The notes beneath the pieces were generated by a model that saw only the letters and a program-made list of their open reading frames with translations, made no database searches and had not been told where the DNA came from. 58,298 nt of DNA from Verrucomicrobiota bacterium (GTDB lineage: Bacteria; Pseudomonadota; Gammaproteobacteria; Coxiellales; Coxiellaceae), in assembly GCA_013287435.1 (NCBI GenBank), contig JABDDU010000004.1, positions 18,030 to 76,327 of the forward strand. Direction: 5' to 3'. A program made the translations under genes and the position numbers. Shown here piece by piece: positions 38,450-47,128 of this stretch; the first letter of the stretch is position 1, and the number at the start of each line of letters is the position of its first letter.

Positions 38450-40323
38450 ATTTTGCCGTTTATATTTATTATCTTAAATAAATAGGCGTGATGCTGTTTT
38501 ATGACACAACCCGCATCACCCAATGAACTAAATTTTTTATCCATGCAAATAGTATAAGTCGCTACTGGTTTTAATGTATGACGATTTGGCATGATCGATT
38601 GATAATGGGTCCAAAAATTTTTATCCGAATAACCTAGTAATAAATAATTATACCCGCCTATTTCTCGCAACAATTTTTTTGGCGATAAATTATTCGTCCA
38701 GACATCATTTTTGCTATACGGTTTGCCAAAACTACTGGACGTTAAGTTAGGTTTTCTGGGTGTGAGTTCATAAAGCAACATAGCGCGTTCAGCACCCCTG
38801 CTGTCTTGCCAGATCGTAAATATTTTATCAGTAGGTTTCGTCACCTTTTTAACAGCATTTGCTATTTTAATAATGGGTTGACGTAATTTCCAGAGAGCAT
38901 ATTGATGATGTGAAAAATGACATTGATGAATAAAATACATAACAAAAAAACCGAATATTCCAATTATTACGCCAATAATAAAGTTGTTTTCCGCCCGTGC
39001 ACTGAACAGATGACGCTTAGCATCAAAAAGAAAATAGAGCACAACGATAGACCATCCTAGATAATAAATATGAAGATATCGTTGCATCGAAGCGTGGTGT
39101 AATCCCTCATACACCGTAAAAGAAAAAAGATACATCAGCAACAAACCAAATAAGTAAGCAATAAATCCACAGAGAAACACGATATTAATTACTATTAAAG
39201 TCATTTTTTTCTTTTTCTTTTGATAACCGAGATAGGCTGTCCAGTTTAAACATACAATAACTGCAACGAATATAGCGGTAGGTAAGATCAGTGCGTGCAA
39301 ATAATTGAAAATGATATGATGTGAAACAGATCCTGCTGAAGCAAAAAATGCTTCATGCAATTTTGCGAATGACATGTTTAATTTCCATTCAACTTGTGTA
39401 CCAATGCTTTTAAGATATTGATGCCAACTATGTGTGACGAAACAAGCTGTCATTGGCAACAGAATGAGCGCCCCTATTTTCGGAAAAATATTTTTTCGAT
39501 TAAAAATAATGATATCAATAAACATAACAACGGTTGCCATTAAAATTAACGGAAATAATTTTTGCTTGAATAGCGTCATTGCAGCAACCATGGGTATCAA
39601 ATACAAAATAGTAGAAATATTTTTTTGCGAAGTAAAATAAGCTGCTATCATCATGCCAAAATAAATACCCACATCACTATCCATGTAAAGCGAATCAACA
39701 GGACCCATCTTAACTCGGAGTAGTAGCAGAAGTGTGAGCGTGATTGTGTAGGCAATAAAGGCATTTTTCCACGATTCCCACCGGTATTGATGAATTAAAA
39801 TAGACAGTGATGCCATGATTAATAAGCATTGAGCAACGTAAGCGGTTCCTTCGCTATAACCAGACAAACGAAAAAATAAATATTGAAAAAGTGCTCCACC
39901 GAGTGGATAAGATTTGTGTATCACCACATCATTTTTTGTCAAAAACCCATTATTAAAAAAAACCAATTTGCTGTGCGGTCCCCAATGCGTAAATTCATCC
40001 CAACCCGCAAAATGTACTTGATAGGATAGCGATAAAAATAATGCTAAAAATCCGAGTGAAATAATAAATCCCGGTGTAAAATATTTTTTCCATAATTGAT
40101 CTTTTTCTTGCGCTATAAAAATAGGCGAGAGCAGAAATAAAAATCCACCGAGCATTAAAATACCATCAGCCCCCGCTTTCAAAAAATGCCAATAAGCGAA
40201 ACAGTACAGTAGAGTGATAATGGTTGAAATGACAAAGAAAGGCGCAAACTCGATTGGCCATTTTGAAAAACGTGTTAGCGTCAAGCAATATCCAATGAGG
40301 CAAAGACAAACAATAAGATCCAT
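38428..40323 (-). CDS. Large multi-pass membrane protein, possible GT-C glycosyltransferase or polymerase
   Basis: 631 residues with about 12 hydrophobic segments and a soluble C-terminal portion (from about 520). The first large external loop contains FAGWDEFTHWGPHSK, an acidic Asp-Glu motif as in GT-C enzymes of the ArnT/PMT type. It shows no clear similarity to the two paralogues at 3836 and 8961. It could transfer a lipid-linked sugar made by the GT2 enzyme at 37511, or serve as a Wzy-like polymerase. The 3' ends of the two genes overlap by 22 bp. Confidence 0.6.
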   Translation of the reverse strand: MDLIVCLCLIGYCLTLTRFSKWPIEFAPFFVISTIITLLYCFAYWHFLKAGADGILMLGGFLFLLSPIFIAQEKDQLWKKYFTPGFIISLGFLALFLSLSYQVHFAGWDEFTHWGPHSKLVFFNNGFLTKNDVVIHKSYPLGGALFQYLFFRLSGYSEGTAYVAQCLLIMASLSILIHQYRWESWKNAFIAYTITLTLLLLLRVKMGPVDSLYMDSDVGIYFGMMIAAYFTSQKNISTILYLIPMVAAMTLFKQKLFPLILMATVVMFIDIIIFNRKNIFPKIGALILLPMTACFVTHSWHQYLKSIGTQVEWKLNMSFAKLHEAFFASAGSVSHHIIFNYLHALILPTAIFVAVIVCLNWTAYLGYQKKKKKMTLIVINIVFLCGFIAYLFGLLLMYLFSFTVYEGLHHASMQRYLHIYYLGWSIVVLYFLFDAKRHLFSARAENNFIIGVIIGIFGFFVMYFIHQCHFSHHQYALWKLRQPIIKIANAVKKVTKPTDKIFTIWQDSRGAERAMLLYELTPRKPNLTSSSFGKPYSKNDVWTNNLSPKKLLREIGGYNYLLLGYSDKNFWTHYQSIMPNRHTLKPVATYTICMDKKFSSLGDAGCVIKQHHAYLFKIININGKIHLVNVK

Positions 40324-40418
40324 GACAATTCCATTTTGAAAATGTGGTTGGATATTAGCGCAACTTAACTATGGTGTCCAAGTTCTGTTCTCGCTATAAT
40401 TCAGCGCAATAGATTTCA

Positions 40419-40481
40419 AATGCGAATTAAGAACTGACTTAAAGCGATCGGATACAAGGAATTTAGTTCTTAATTTGCATT
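40419..40481 (+). repeat. Family A related mini-element, 63 bp with terminal inverted repeats
   Basis: The ends AATGCGAATTAAGAACT (40419-40435) and AGTTCTTAATTTGCATT (40465-40481) are inverted repeats with one mismatch and match the termini of family A, but the middle 29 bp differs and most of the interior is missing. It lies in the spacer between divergent genes, 15 bp before the ugd start codon, so it occupies the ugd leader. TCA occurs just outside each end, a possible 3-bp target duplication. Confidence 0.75.
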
Positions 40482-40496
40482 CAATGAGTATGACTT

Positions 40497-41816
40497 ATGA
40501 AAATTTCAATTTATGGCGCCGGCTATGTTGGGCTTGTCTCTGGCATTTGTTTTGCTGAATTGGGACACGATGTCTGTTGTGTTGATGTCGACACAGCCAA
40601 AATTACGCGTTTAAAACAAGGCAAATTACCCATCTATGAAGAAAATCTTGACGTATTGCTAAAAAAAAATTCTGAGGCGAAACGGATTCACTTTACCACT
40701 GATTTTCAAGAAGCAATTGATTACGCAATTGTACAGATGATTGCTGTGGGCACGCCATCAAAAACAGATGGCTCTGCTGATCTACAGTACGTTCAAGCAG
40801 TTGCAAAAAAAATTGGCGAGATGATGATGGATTATCGTTGTATTGTGAATAAATCGACCGTACCGATGGGTACGGCTGAAATGGTTCAACGCATCGTTTG
40901 CGAGCAATTAAAAAATCGCCACAGTGATATCACCTTTGATGTTGTTTCAAACCCCGAATTTTTACGCGAAGGTCAAGCCGTGCAAGATTGTTTGTCGCCC
41001 GATCGCATAGTGATTGGTACGCAAACGGAAAAAGCAGCAGCATTGATGAAAGAATTATATCGTCCGTTATTGGACAAAGGGCATGCCTTACTTGCAATGG
41101 ATCCAGCATCCGCCGAGTTAACCAAATATGCGGCGAACGCTTTTTTGGCAACAAAAATTAGTTTTATGAATGAGATCAGTCGAATTGCGGAACTGACTGG
41201 TGCCAATATTCATGCGGTGAAAAACGGGTTGGGTGCCGATTCTCGCATTAGTCCAAAATTTTTAAATGCAGGCTGTGGATTTGGCGGGTCTTGTTTTCCG
41301 AAAGATGTTTCTGCGTTGCGAAATGAGGCAAAAGCATTGGGATATGAACCACATATTTTAAATGCCGTATTACGAACAAATGATCAACAACAAGCATTAT
41401 TATTTCATAAAATTTCAAATTATTTTAATCAGGCGTTGAAAAATAAAACAGTAGCACTCTGGGGATTGGCTTTTAAGCCGAATACTGATGATGTGCGTTG
41501 TGCATCGAGCCGTGTGTTAATCGAACAGTTGATAGCAGCAGGAGCCATTGTGCGAGCGTATGATCCATTGGCCATGGAAAATATTCGCAGCATTTATCAT
41601 CAACAACCCCAGTTAATTTTATGCGATCACTCGGAAGACACTTTACAAAATGCAGATGTTTTAGCAGTCGTGACTGAATGGAACGATTTTAAAAATCCTG
41701 ATTTCGTAAAAATCAAACATTTATTAAAATACCCGGTTATTTTCGATGGTCGCAATATGTATGACGGAGAAATGGTTCGAAAAGCGGGATTAGATTATTT
41801 TGGAATGGGTTGTTAA
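40497..41816 (+). CDS. ugd: UDP-glucose 6-dehydrogenase
   Basis: 439 residues. It oxidises UDP-glucose twice to UDP-glucuronate with NAD. Motifs: ISIYGAGYVGLVSGICFAEL at the N terminus, GTPSKTDGSADL, NPEFLREGQAVQDCL, and the catalytic Cys in GCGFGGSCFPKD near 260. It feeds the UDP-glucuronate 4-epimerase (14679) and decarboxylase (23573). It heads a rightward operon with pgi and galU, all precursors of UDP-glucose. The mini-element at 40419 lies immediately upstream. Confidence 0.95.
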   Translation: MKISIYGAGYVGLVSGICFAELGHDVCCVDVDTAKITRLKQGKLPIYEENLDVLLKKNSEAKRIHFTTDFQEAIDYAIVQMIAVGTPSKTDGSADLQYVQAVAKKIGEMMMDYRCIVNKSTVPMGTAEMVQRIVCEQLKNRHSDITFDVVSNPEFLREGQAVQDCLSPDRIVIGTQTEKAAALMKELYRPLLDKGHALLAMDPASAELTKYAANAFLATKISFMNEISRIAELTGANIHAVKNGLGADSRISPKFLNAGCGFGGSCFPKDVSALRNEAKALGYEPHILNAVLRTNDQQQALLFHKISNYFNQALKNKTVALWGLAFKPNTDDVRCASSRVLIEQLIAAGAIVRAYDPLAMENIRSIYHQQPQLILCDHSEDTLQNADVLAVVTEWNDFKNPDFVKIKHLLKYPVIFDGRNMYDGEMVRKAGLDYFGMGC

Positions 41817-41818
41817 TT

Positions 41819-43378
41819 ATGCGTATGACAGATTGTACGACGTGGTCGAAATTACAAGCGCATTATCAAATATTGCGCGATATTCCGATCAAGCAATTAT
41901 TTTCAGAATTTCCTGATCGCTTCGATCATTTTTCTGCGGATGTCGCTGGTTTATTTATCGATTATTCTAAAAATTGGATTTCACAAGAGACTGTCGATTT
42001 ATTATGTGCACTTGCTCATGAAAGAAAATTATCAGCAGCTATTCACGCTTTATTTTCTGGTGAAAAAATAAATTATTCTGAACAGCGTTCAGCATTACAC
42101 ACCGTTTTTCGATTACCTGCGCACGAGAAATTTATTTTTGAAGGGGTAGATTTGGTTCGTGAAGTGCAATCTGAATTTCAAAAAATGACGCAGATTGCAG
42201 AACAATTAGAAAAAAAAGAATTAAAAGGGTTTAGCGGAAAACCGATTGATACCATTTTGCATGTCGGCATGGGCGGATCAGGTTTAGGACCCGCTCTGTA
42301 TTATCAAGCGTTGGATACCTCAACCAGAAACGCAACATGCCATTTTTTATCTGAATTTGATTACGCAAGCGTGCAAGCGAAATTAGCATTATGCAATCCT
42401 GAAACGACCATTGTCATCATTGTTTCAAAATCATTGACGACACAAGAAACACTCACTATTTTCGAATCCATTAAATCTTGGTTGGGTGATGCGCCATCAC
42501 AATTTTATGCGGTTACTGCAAAAGAAGAACGTGCAAAATCACTGGGTTTTTTAAGAGAAAATATTTTAAAAATCTGGGATTGGGTTGGCGGGCGTTTTTC
42601 CATTTGGTCTGCTGTTAGTTTTTCTGTGATACTTTCGTTAGGTGCTGAAAAATTTAAACGTTTTTTGGCTGGCGCTTATCAAATGGACCAACATTTTCAA
42701 CAGACAGCATTTGATAAAAATATCCCGGTAATAATGGCATTATTAGCAGTGTGGTATAACAATTTTTTTCACGCACATTCAAAAGCCATCGTGCCGTATA
42801 GCGCAAAACTATCTACCATTCCCGCTTATTTTCAACAATTGCATATGGAAAGCTTGGGAAAAAATGTGACATCGCAGGGTGAAAAAATTCATTATGCGAC
42901 GGGTCGCGTGATTTGGGGTGATGTGGGTCCTAACAGTCAACACAGTTTTCATCAATTATTAATGCAAGGCAGTCAAATGATCCCCGTCGATTTTATTCTG
43001 CCGCTCTGTGATGAAAAATTAAATGAATATGATATTAAACGTGCGGCCAATTGTTTATCGCAAAGTCAAACTTTAATGCAAGGATTTGAGGCATCAAATG
43101 CGATGCAAACGATTACCGGCAATCGTCCAAGCACAACCATTATGATGAATCATTTAACGCCTGAAACGTTGGGCGCGTTGTTGGCTTTGTATGAACACAA
43201 AGTATTTGTAAAAAGTATTATTTGGGATATCAATGCATTTGATCAATGGGGTGTTGAACGCGGCAAACACGTGGCGGAAACATTAATCGCCTGTATTGCT
43301 GACAATAAAAAAATGGATTTAACGGATAGTTCAACAGCGGGATTGTTAGAAAGAATTTCGCGGAGTTTTAATCAATGA
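41819..43378 (+). CDS. pgi: Glucose-6-phosphate isomerase
   Basis: 519 residues from the ATG at 41819; a TTG at 41810 would overlap ugd and is less likely. It interconverts glucose-6-phosphate and fructose-6-phosphate. VGMGGSGLGPALYYQ, SKSLTTQETL, WVGGRFSIWSA and GPNSQHSFHQLLMQG are the family's substrate and signature segments, and EHKVFVKSIIWDINAFDQWGVE (split here as EHKVFV and NAFDQWGVE) is the C-terminal signature. It is somewhat shorter than the E. coli enzyme. It overlaps galU by 4 bp, a metabolic grouping towards UDP-glucose. Confidence 0.95.
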   Translation: MRMTDCTTWSKLQAHYQILRDIPIKQLFSEFPDRFDHFSADVAGLFIDYSKNWISQETVDLLCALAHERKLSAAIHALFSGEKINYSEQRSALHTVFRLPAHEKFIFEGVDLVREVQSEFQKMTQIAEQLEKKELKGFSGKPIDTILHVGMGGSGLGPALYYQALDTSTRNATCHFLSEFDYASVQAKLALCNPETTIVIIVSKSLTTQETLTIFESIKSWLGDAPSQFYAVTAKEERAKSLGFLRENILKIWDWVGGRFSIWSAVSFSVILSLGAEKFKRFLAGAYQMDQHFQQTAFDKNIPVIMALLAVWYNNFFHAHSKAIVPYSAKLSTIPAYFQQLHMESLGKNVTSQGEKIHYATGRVIWGDVGPNSQHSFHQLLMQGSQMIPVDFILPLCDEKLNEYDIKRAANCLSQSQTLMQGFEASNAMQTITGNRPSTTIMMNHLTPETLGALLALYEHKVFVKSIIWDINAFDQWGVERGKHVAETLIACIADNKKMDLTDSSTAGLLERISRSFNQ

Positions 43379-44271
43379 AATCCATAGTAACTACAGCAGT
43401 ATTTCCAGTCGCAGGAATGGGTACACGCTTTTTGCCGGTAACAAAAGCGGGCCCCAAAGAAATGCTACCGATCGTGGATAAACCCCTTATTCAATACGTC
43501 GTTGAAGAGGCGATTGCGGTTGGCATTAAAAAATTAGTGTTCGTAACGAGCTCTGGAAAACGCGCCATTGAAGATTATTTTGATAGTAATTTTGAATTAG
43601 AAACTCTGTTGGAACAAAAAGGCAAAAAAGAAATATTACATACGGTTCGCAATATTATTCCCAGTGATGTAAAAATTGTTTACGTGCGTCAACCGCGTCC
43701 AAAAGGATTGGGTGATGCAGTGTTATGTGCAAAATCCGTTGTCGGTGACGAACCTTTTGCGGTATTACTCGCGGATGACATCATGGAACATTCGCATCAA
43801 ACGTGTTTGGCCGATATGATCGCCCGTTTTCATGAAACGCAATCCAGCGTGTTAGCGGTTGAAAAAATTTCTCGGGAAGATACGGATAAATACGGTATCG
43901 TTTCGATGGCTGAAAATCAACGACATCCCTCACAAATTATTTCTATTATTGAAAAACCATCTCCTGCCAATGCGCCATCGACTTTGGCCGTGACAGGACG
44001 ATATATTTTAACGCCGCGTATTTTTGAGATGTTAGAAAATACAGAAACGGGTGTCGGCGGTGAATTGCAATTGACGGATGGGTTAGCGAAATTGCTTCAA
44101 CACGAAATAATTACGGTTTGCCCGTTAAAAGGACGTCGTTACGATTGCGGCAGCCGCATGGGTTTCCTACAAGCCACTATCGATTTCGCGCTGCGCAGAC
44201 CTGAATTTAAAGAGCCGTTGCGGGCGTATTTGAGTTCGATTATGAATGAAATGATCGAAATAGATAAATAA
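43375..44271 (+). CDS. galU: UTP-glucose-1-phosphate uridylyltransferase
   Basis: 298 residues, the normal size. It makes UDP-glucose from UTP and glucose-1-phosphate. AGMGTRFLPVTKAGPKEML is the nucleotidyltransferase signature, followed by DKPLIQYVVEEAI, RQPRPKGLGDAVL, LLADDIM and TGVGGELQLTDGL. It is the last gene of the polysaccharide locus; the origin-proximal block begins 134 bp later with rpmH on the same strand. Confidence 0.95.
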   Translation: MKSIVTTAVFPVAGMGTRFLPVTKAGPKEMLPIVDKPLIQYVVEEAIAVGIKKLVFVTSSGKRAIEDYFDSNFELETLLEQKGKKEILHTVRNIIPSDVKIVYVRQPRPKGLGDAVLCAKSVVGDEPFAVLLADDIMEHSHQTCLADMIARFHETQSSVLAVEKISREDTDKYGIVSMAENQRHPSQIISIIEKPSPANAPSTLAVTGRYILTPRIFEMLENTETGVGGELQLTDGLAKLLQHEIITVCPLKGRRYDCGSRMGFLQATIDFALRRPEFKEPLRAYLSSIMNEMIEIDK

Positions 44272-44307
44272 AATAAAAAATCGTTGATAATCATCTTTCT
44301 TCTATTG

Positions 44308-44338
44308 CCAACAGAAGAAAATACCAACAGAAGAAAAT
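44308..44338 (+). repeat. Tandem 15-bp direct repeat upstream of the rpmH promoter
   Basis: CCAACAGAAGAAAAT occurs at 44308-44322 and again at 44324-44338, one base apart. The second copy ends at the first T of the -35 hexamer. A protein-binding role or UP-like activity is possible but not shown. Confidence 0.7.
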
Positions 44339-44366
44339 TGACAGACCTAAATTGCTTCTTTACTAT
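44338..44366 (+). promoter_or_regulatory. Sigma70-type promoter of rpmH
   Basis: TTGACA at 44338-44343, a 17-bp spacer and TACTAT at 44361-44366 form a near-consensus promoter. The expected start point is about 44373, giving a leader of about 33 bases before the rpmH ATG at 44406. It probably drives rpmH-rnpA-yidD-yidC. Confidence 0.8.
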
Positions 44367-44405
44367 GTCGCATTCAGTAACACATAGATTTTAAAGAGTA
44401 GGTAT

Positions 44406-44546
44406 ATGAAAAGAACATTTCAGCCAGGTAATCTTCACCGTGCACGTACCCATGGTTTTCGAGCAAGAATGGCGACTGTTGGTGGTCGATTGGTGTTGAA
44501 TCGCCGTCGCGCTAAGGGACGTAAGCGGATCAGTGTTAAACACTAA
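44406..44546 (+). CDS. rpmH: 50S ribosomal protein L34
   Basis: A 46-residue, highly basic protein. [20 protein letters not shown] is the invariant start of L34, and the end GRKRISVKH is also typical. It binds 23S rRNA in the large subunit. The gene overlaps the 5' end of rnpA by 14 bp, as is usual for this pair. In many gammaproteobacteria dnaA lies next to rpmH; here galU does. Confidence 0.97.
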   Translation: MKRTFQPGNLHRARTHGFRARMATVGGRLVLNRRRAKGRKRISVKH

Positions 44547-44904
44547 ACGGTTTTTATCGAAGCAGCATATTCGTCATGCCAGCGAATTCGATATCGTTTT
44601 TAAACAGGGAAAACGTCTCACGGAAGCTTGCTTTGTTTTTCATTATGTAAAAACAGAGCGTGATTATCCCAGATTGGGAATGGTCGTCAGCAAGAAAAAT
44701 TGCGCTTTGGCCGTGAATCGAAACCGTATCAAACGGGTGATTCGTGAACAGTTTCGTTTAAATCAACAAGCATTTTCTGGTATTGATTTGGTCGTCGCGC
44801 TAAAATCACCGATTAAAACAATGTCGGATCAAGAGCAGGGTGAATGTATCAAAAAATTATTTTCGCAATTAGTAACATGCTGCGATCGATCTTCGTTTTC
44901 CTGA
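44533..44904 (+). CDS. rnpA: Ribonuclease P protein component
   Basis: 123 residues with GTG start at 44533 inside the end of rpmH. It assists the RNase P RNA in cutting tRNA 5' leaders. The RNA-binding RNR motif is visible in [14 protein letters not shown] near 60-75, and [17 protein letters not shown] precedes it. Residues before [13 protein letters not shown] are variable in the family, so the start is set by the overlap. The 3' end overlaps yidD. Confidence 0.95.
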   Translation: MLNTKRFLSKQHIRHASEFDIVFKQGKRLTEACFVFHYVKTERDYPRLGMVVSKKNCALAVNRNRIKRVIREQFRLNQQAFSGIDLVVALKSPIKTMSDQEQGECIKKLFSQLVTCCDRSSFS

Positions 44905-45098
44905 TTCGTATTTATCAAAAATGCATCAGTCCGTTTTTAGGCGATCATTGTCGTTTTTATCCGTCGTGTTCACAATACGCGTGTGATGCACTCAACACAC
45001 ATTCTTTTTTAAAAAGCATTTATTTAATTACACGACGTTTATTGCGTTGTCATCCGTTTCATACGGGTGGTTTTGATCCCACCCCCACTAAAAGGTAA
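44877..45098 (+). CDS. yidD: Membrane protein insertion efficiency factor
   Basis: 73 residues from ATG 44877, where the protein starts [19 protein letters not shown] like other family members; an upstream ATG at 44844 would add 11 residues inside rnpA. The motif CRFYPSCSQYA with three conserved Cys positions and CHPFHTGGFDPTP near the end are diagnostic. It is a small inner-membrane-associated protein helping YidC-dependent insertion. It overlaps rnpA by 28 bp and ends 5 bp before yidC. Confidence 0.93.
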   Translation: MLRSIFVFLIRIYQKCISPFLGDHCRFYPSCSQYACDALNTHSFLKSIYLITRRLLRCHPFHTGGFDPTPTKR

Positions 45099-45103
45099 CC
45101 ATC

Positions 45104-46789
45104 ATGGATTTCAGAAAAACAATATTATATTTCGCAATAGCCATTTTAGGTGTGATGCTGTATCACGCATGGCAACGTGATTATGCGCCAAAAGTAGTGC
45201 CATCTTCGAATAATGCGGTTCTGCAAAACATCGCACAACATCCCGTTGAATTTGCACCTGCTGCGACCGAGCAAAGCACGCGATCACCTTATCAAGCAAC
45301 GCCAGCCACATTAGCAAACGCATTACCAAAAAATAAAATGATTACAGTAAAAACAGATGTGATCGATGCGAAAATTAATTTGCGCGGTGGTAATTTGGTG
45401 GATGCAAAATTATCGCAGTATCCGGTTTCTTTAAAAGAAAAAAATAAACCCGTGCAAATTTTAGATGCGAGCAATGATGCATTATATGTTGCACAAAGTG
45501 GATTAAGTGTGCCTGATGAAAAAACAGCGCCATCACCGGTTATATATTCCTCAGCACAAACGAATTACGTTTTAAAAAGCGGTGAAAAGAATTTAGTGGT
45601 TACATTAAATGGTAAAACAAAAGACGGCATTGCTGTTGAAAAACTATTTACGTTTACGCGCAACGATTATGTCATCAATACAACCCTGCAATTAAACAAT
45701 GCGTCAAACAAAGCATGGCAAGGCAATATTTATAATCAAATCACGCGCCGTGATATTGCGACCAGTGGATTTGCATCACGCTCGTATAGCGGCGCATCAG
45801 TTTCAACGCAAAATACACCGTATAAAAAATTAACTTTCGAAGCCATGAGTGAAAATAATTTTTCACGTGATATTCGTAATGGTTGGATTGCCATGCAACA
45901 ACAATATTTTTTAACGACGTGGATTCCGCCAAAAAATCAAATCATGCATTATTATTCACGTTCATTTGGTGGCGGCGATGATGGTGTGAATAATATTTTT
46001 GTATTGGGTTATATGAGCCCAACGATTCAATTAACGCCGCATGAAAGCGAAACCTTTGCTTCAACATTATACGTGGGCCCTGAAATTGCGAAGAATTTAC
46101 ATGTGCTAGCGAAAGGATTGGGCTTAACCGTTGATTATGGTTGGCTGTGGCCCATTTCGAAATTTTTATTTTGGTTGATGAGTGAAATTCATCATTATGT
46201 TGGCAATTGGGGTTGGTCGATTATTCTTGTGACTATTGTCATTAAAATCGCTTTCTATTGGTTTTCGAATAAAAGTTATGTCTCAATGGCGAAAACGCGC
46301 GATTTGCAGCCTAAAATAAAAGCGCTGCGTGATCGTCATGGCGATGACAAAACCGCATTATCGAAAGCGATGATGGAAATGTATCGCATAGAGAAAATTA
46401 ATCCGCTCGGTGGATGCTTGCCGATGATTATTCAAATTCCTGTTTTTATCGCATTATATTACGTATTAATTGAAAGTGTTGAATTGCGACAAGCACCGTT
46501 TATTTTTTGGATTCATGATTTGTCTGTGAAAGATCCGTATTTTATTATGCCGGTATTGATGGGTTTGAGTATGTTGATACAACAAAAATTATCTCCACCG
46601 CCGCCCGATCCTGCGCAAGCAAAAATGATGATGTTTTTGCCGATTATATTTACCGTTTTCTTTGCAACCTTTCCCGCTGGTTTGGTGTTGTACTGGTTAA
46701 CCAATAATTGTACGTCGATTTTGCAGCAGTGGTTTGTGATGCGAAGACATAAAAGTGGGAGTGAGAGCGGGAGAAAAATCAGTCGGTGA
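45104..46789 (+). CDS. yidC: Membrane protein insertase YidC
   Basis: 561 residues. An N-terminal membrane anchor (about 6-22) is followed by a large periplasmic beta domain (about 60-340) and the conserved C-terminal insertase core with five segments, including NWGWSIILVTIVIKIAFYW, KINPLGGCLPMIIQIPVFIAL and FPAGLVLYWLTNN. It inserts proteins into the inner membrane alone or with Sec. Its TGA stop (46787-46789) lies inside the first of four palindromes described separately. Confidence 0.97.
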   Translation: MDFRKTILYFAIAILGVMLYHAWQRDYAPKVVPSSNNAVLQNIAQHPVEFAPAATEQSTRSPYQATPATLANALPKNKMITVKTDVIDAKINLRGGNLVDAKLSQYPVSLKEKNKPVQILDASNDALYVAQSGLSVPDEKTAPSPVIYSSAQTNYVLKSGEKNLVVTLNGKTKDGIAVEKLFTFTRNDYVINTTLQLNNASNKAWQGNIYNQITRRDIATSGFASRSYSGASVSTQNTPYKKLTFEAMSENNFSRDIRNGWIAMQQQYFLTTWIPPKNQIMHYYSRSFGGGDDGVNNIFVLGYMSPTIQLTPHESETFASTLYVGPEIAKNLHVLAKGLGLTVDYGWLWPISKFLFWLMSEIHHYVGNWGWSIILVTIVIKIAFYWFSNKSYVSMAKTRDLQPKIKALRDRHGDDKTALSKAMMEMYRIEKINPLGGCLPMIIQIPVFIALYYVLIESVELRQAPFIFWIHDLSVKDPYFIMPVLMGLSMLIQQKLSPPPPDPAQAKMMMFLPIIFTVFFATFPAGLVLYWLTNNCTSILQQWFVMRRHKSGSESGRKISR

Positions 46790-47113
46790 CAGATTGTCAC
46801 CAGTTGAAATGCGAATTGACTTCGCTAAACTATCGGTAGCGAGTGAATGTTGGGGTTACGGATGGTTTGAGGGGAGTGTGTGTGGCATGGATGCCACACC
46901 AAGCAAGCCTACAGGGATGTATTCACGGCGTCTCTCCGAAAACCATCCTAACCACAACATTCCGAGCGAATGCGAAAAATTCAGCTCTTAATTCATTGAA
47001 GTTGTTTTGTTGAGTTGGTTACAAAATGTAACCGACTGAGATTTGAGCATGAGTCGGTGACAACTTGTCACCAACTGAAATCGAATAGAGTGAAGCGGTT
47101 ACAAAATGTAACC
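46785..47113. repeat. Cluster of four 17-bp palindromes with covarying arms (yidC-mnmE spacer)
   Basis: Copies at 46785-46801 (GGTGACAGATTGTCACC), 47017-47033 and 47097-47113 (both GGTTACAAAATGTAACC), and 47056-47072 (GGTGACAACTTGTCACC). All have perfect 7-bp arms around 3 bases; where the fourth base of the left arm changes T to G, its partner changes A to C. Copies 1 to 3 share the 3' flank RCTGARAT or GTTGAAAT, giving a repeat unit of about 29 bp. The first contains the yidC stop, the last lies 15 bp before the mnmE ATG. They could be operators for a dimeric regulator or RNA hairpins. Confidence 0.8.
46809..46996 (+). repeat. Dispersed palindromic repeat family A, complete copy 2 (188 bp)
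   Basis: It is nearly identical through the core to the copy at 29743 and has the same length. The left end ATGCGAATTGACTTCG is diverged after nine bases and the right end is AGCTCTTAATTCAT. Just outside are TGA on the left (before AATGCG) and TGA on the right, a possible 3-bp target duplication. It sits between palindromes 1 and 2 of the yidC-mnmE spacer, as if inserted among them. An open frame of 78 codons across it is a by-product and not a gene. Confidence 0.9.
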
Positions 47114-47128
47114 GGTTAAAAACAAACT

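Noticed and set aside
44272..44405. oriC in the galU-rpmH spacer
   Set aside because: No cluster of TTATCCACA-like DnaA boxes or AT-rich 13-mer array was seen, and dnaA is absent.
46755..46991. A 78-codon open frame across the family A repeat
   Set aside because: It consists almost wholly of repeat sequence; the repeat is palindromic, occurs in several spacers in either orientation, and lacks a ribosome binding site here.
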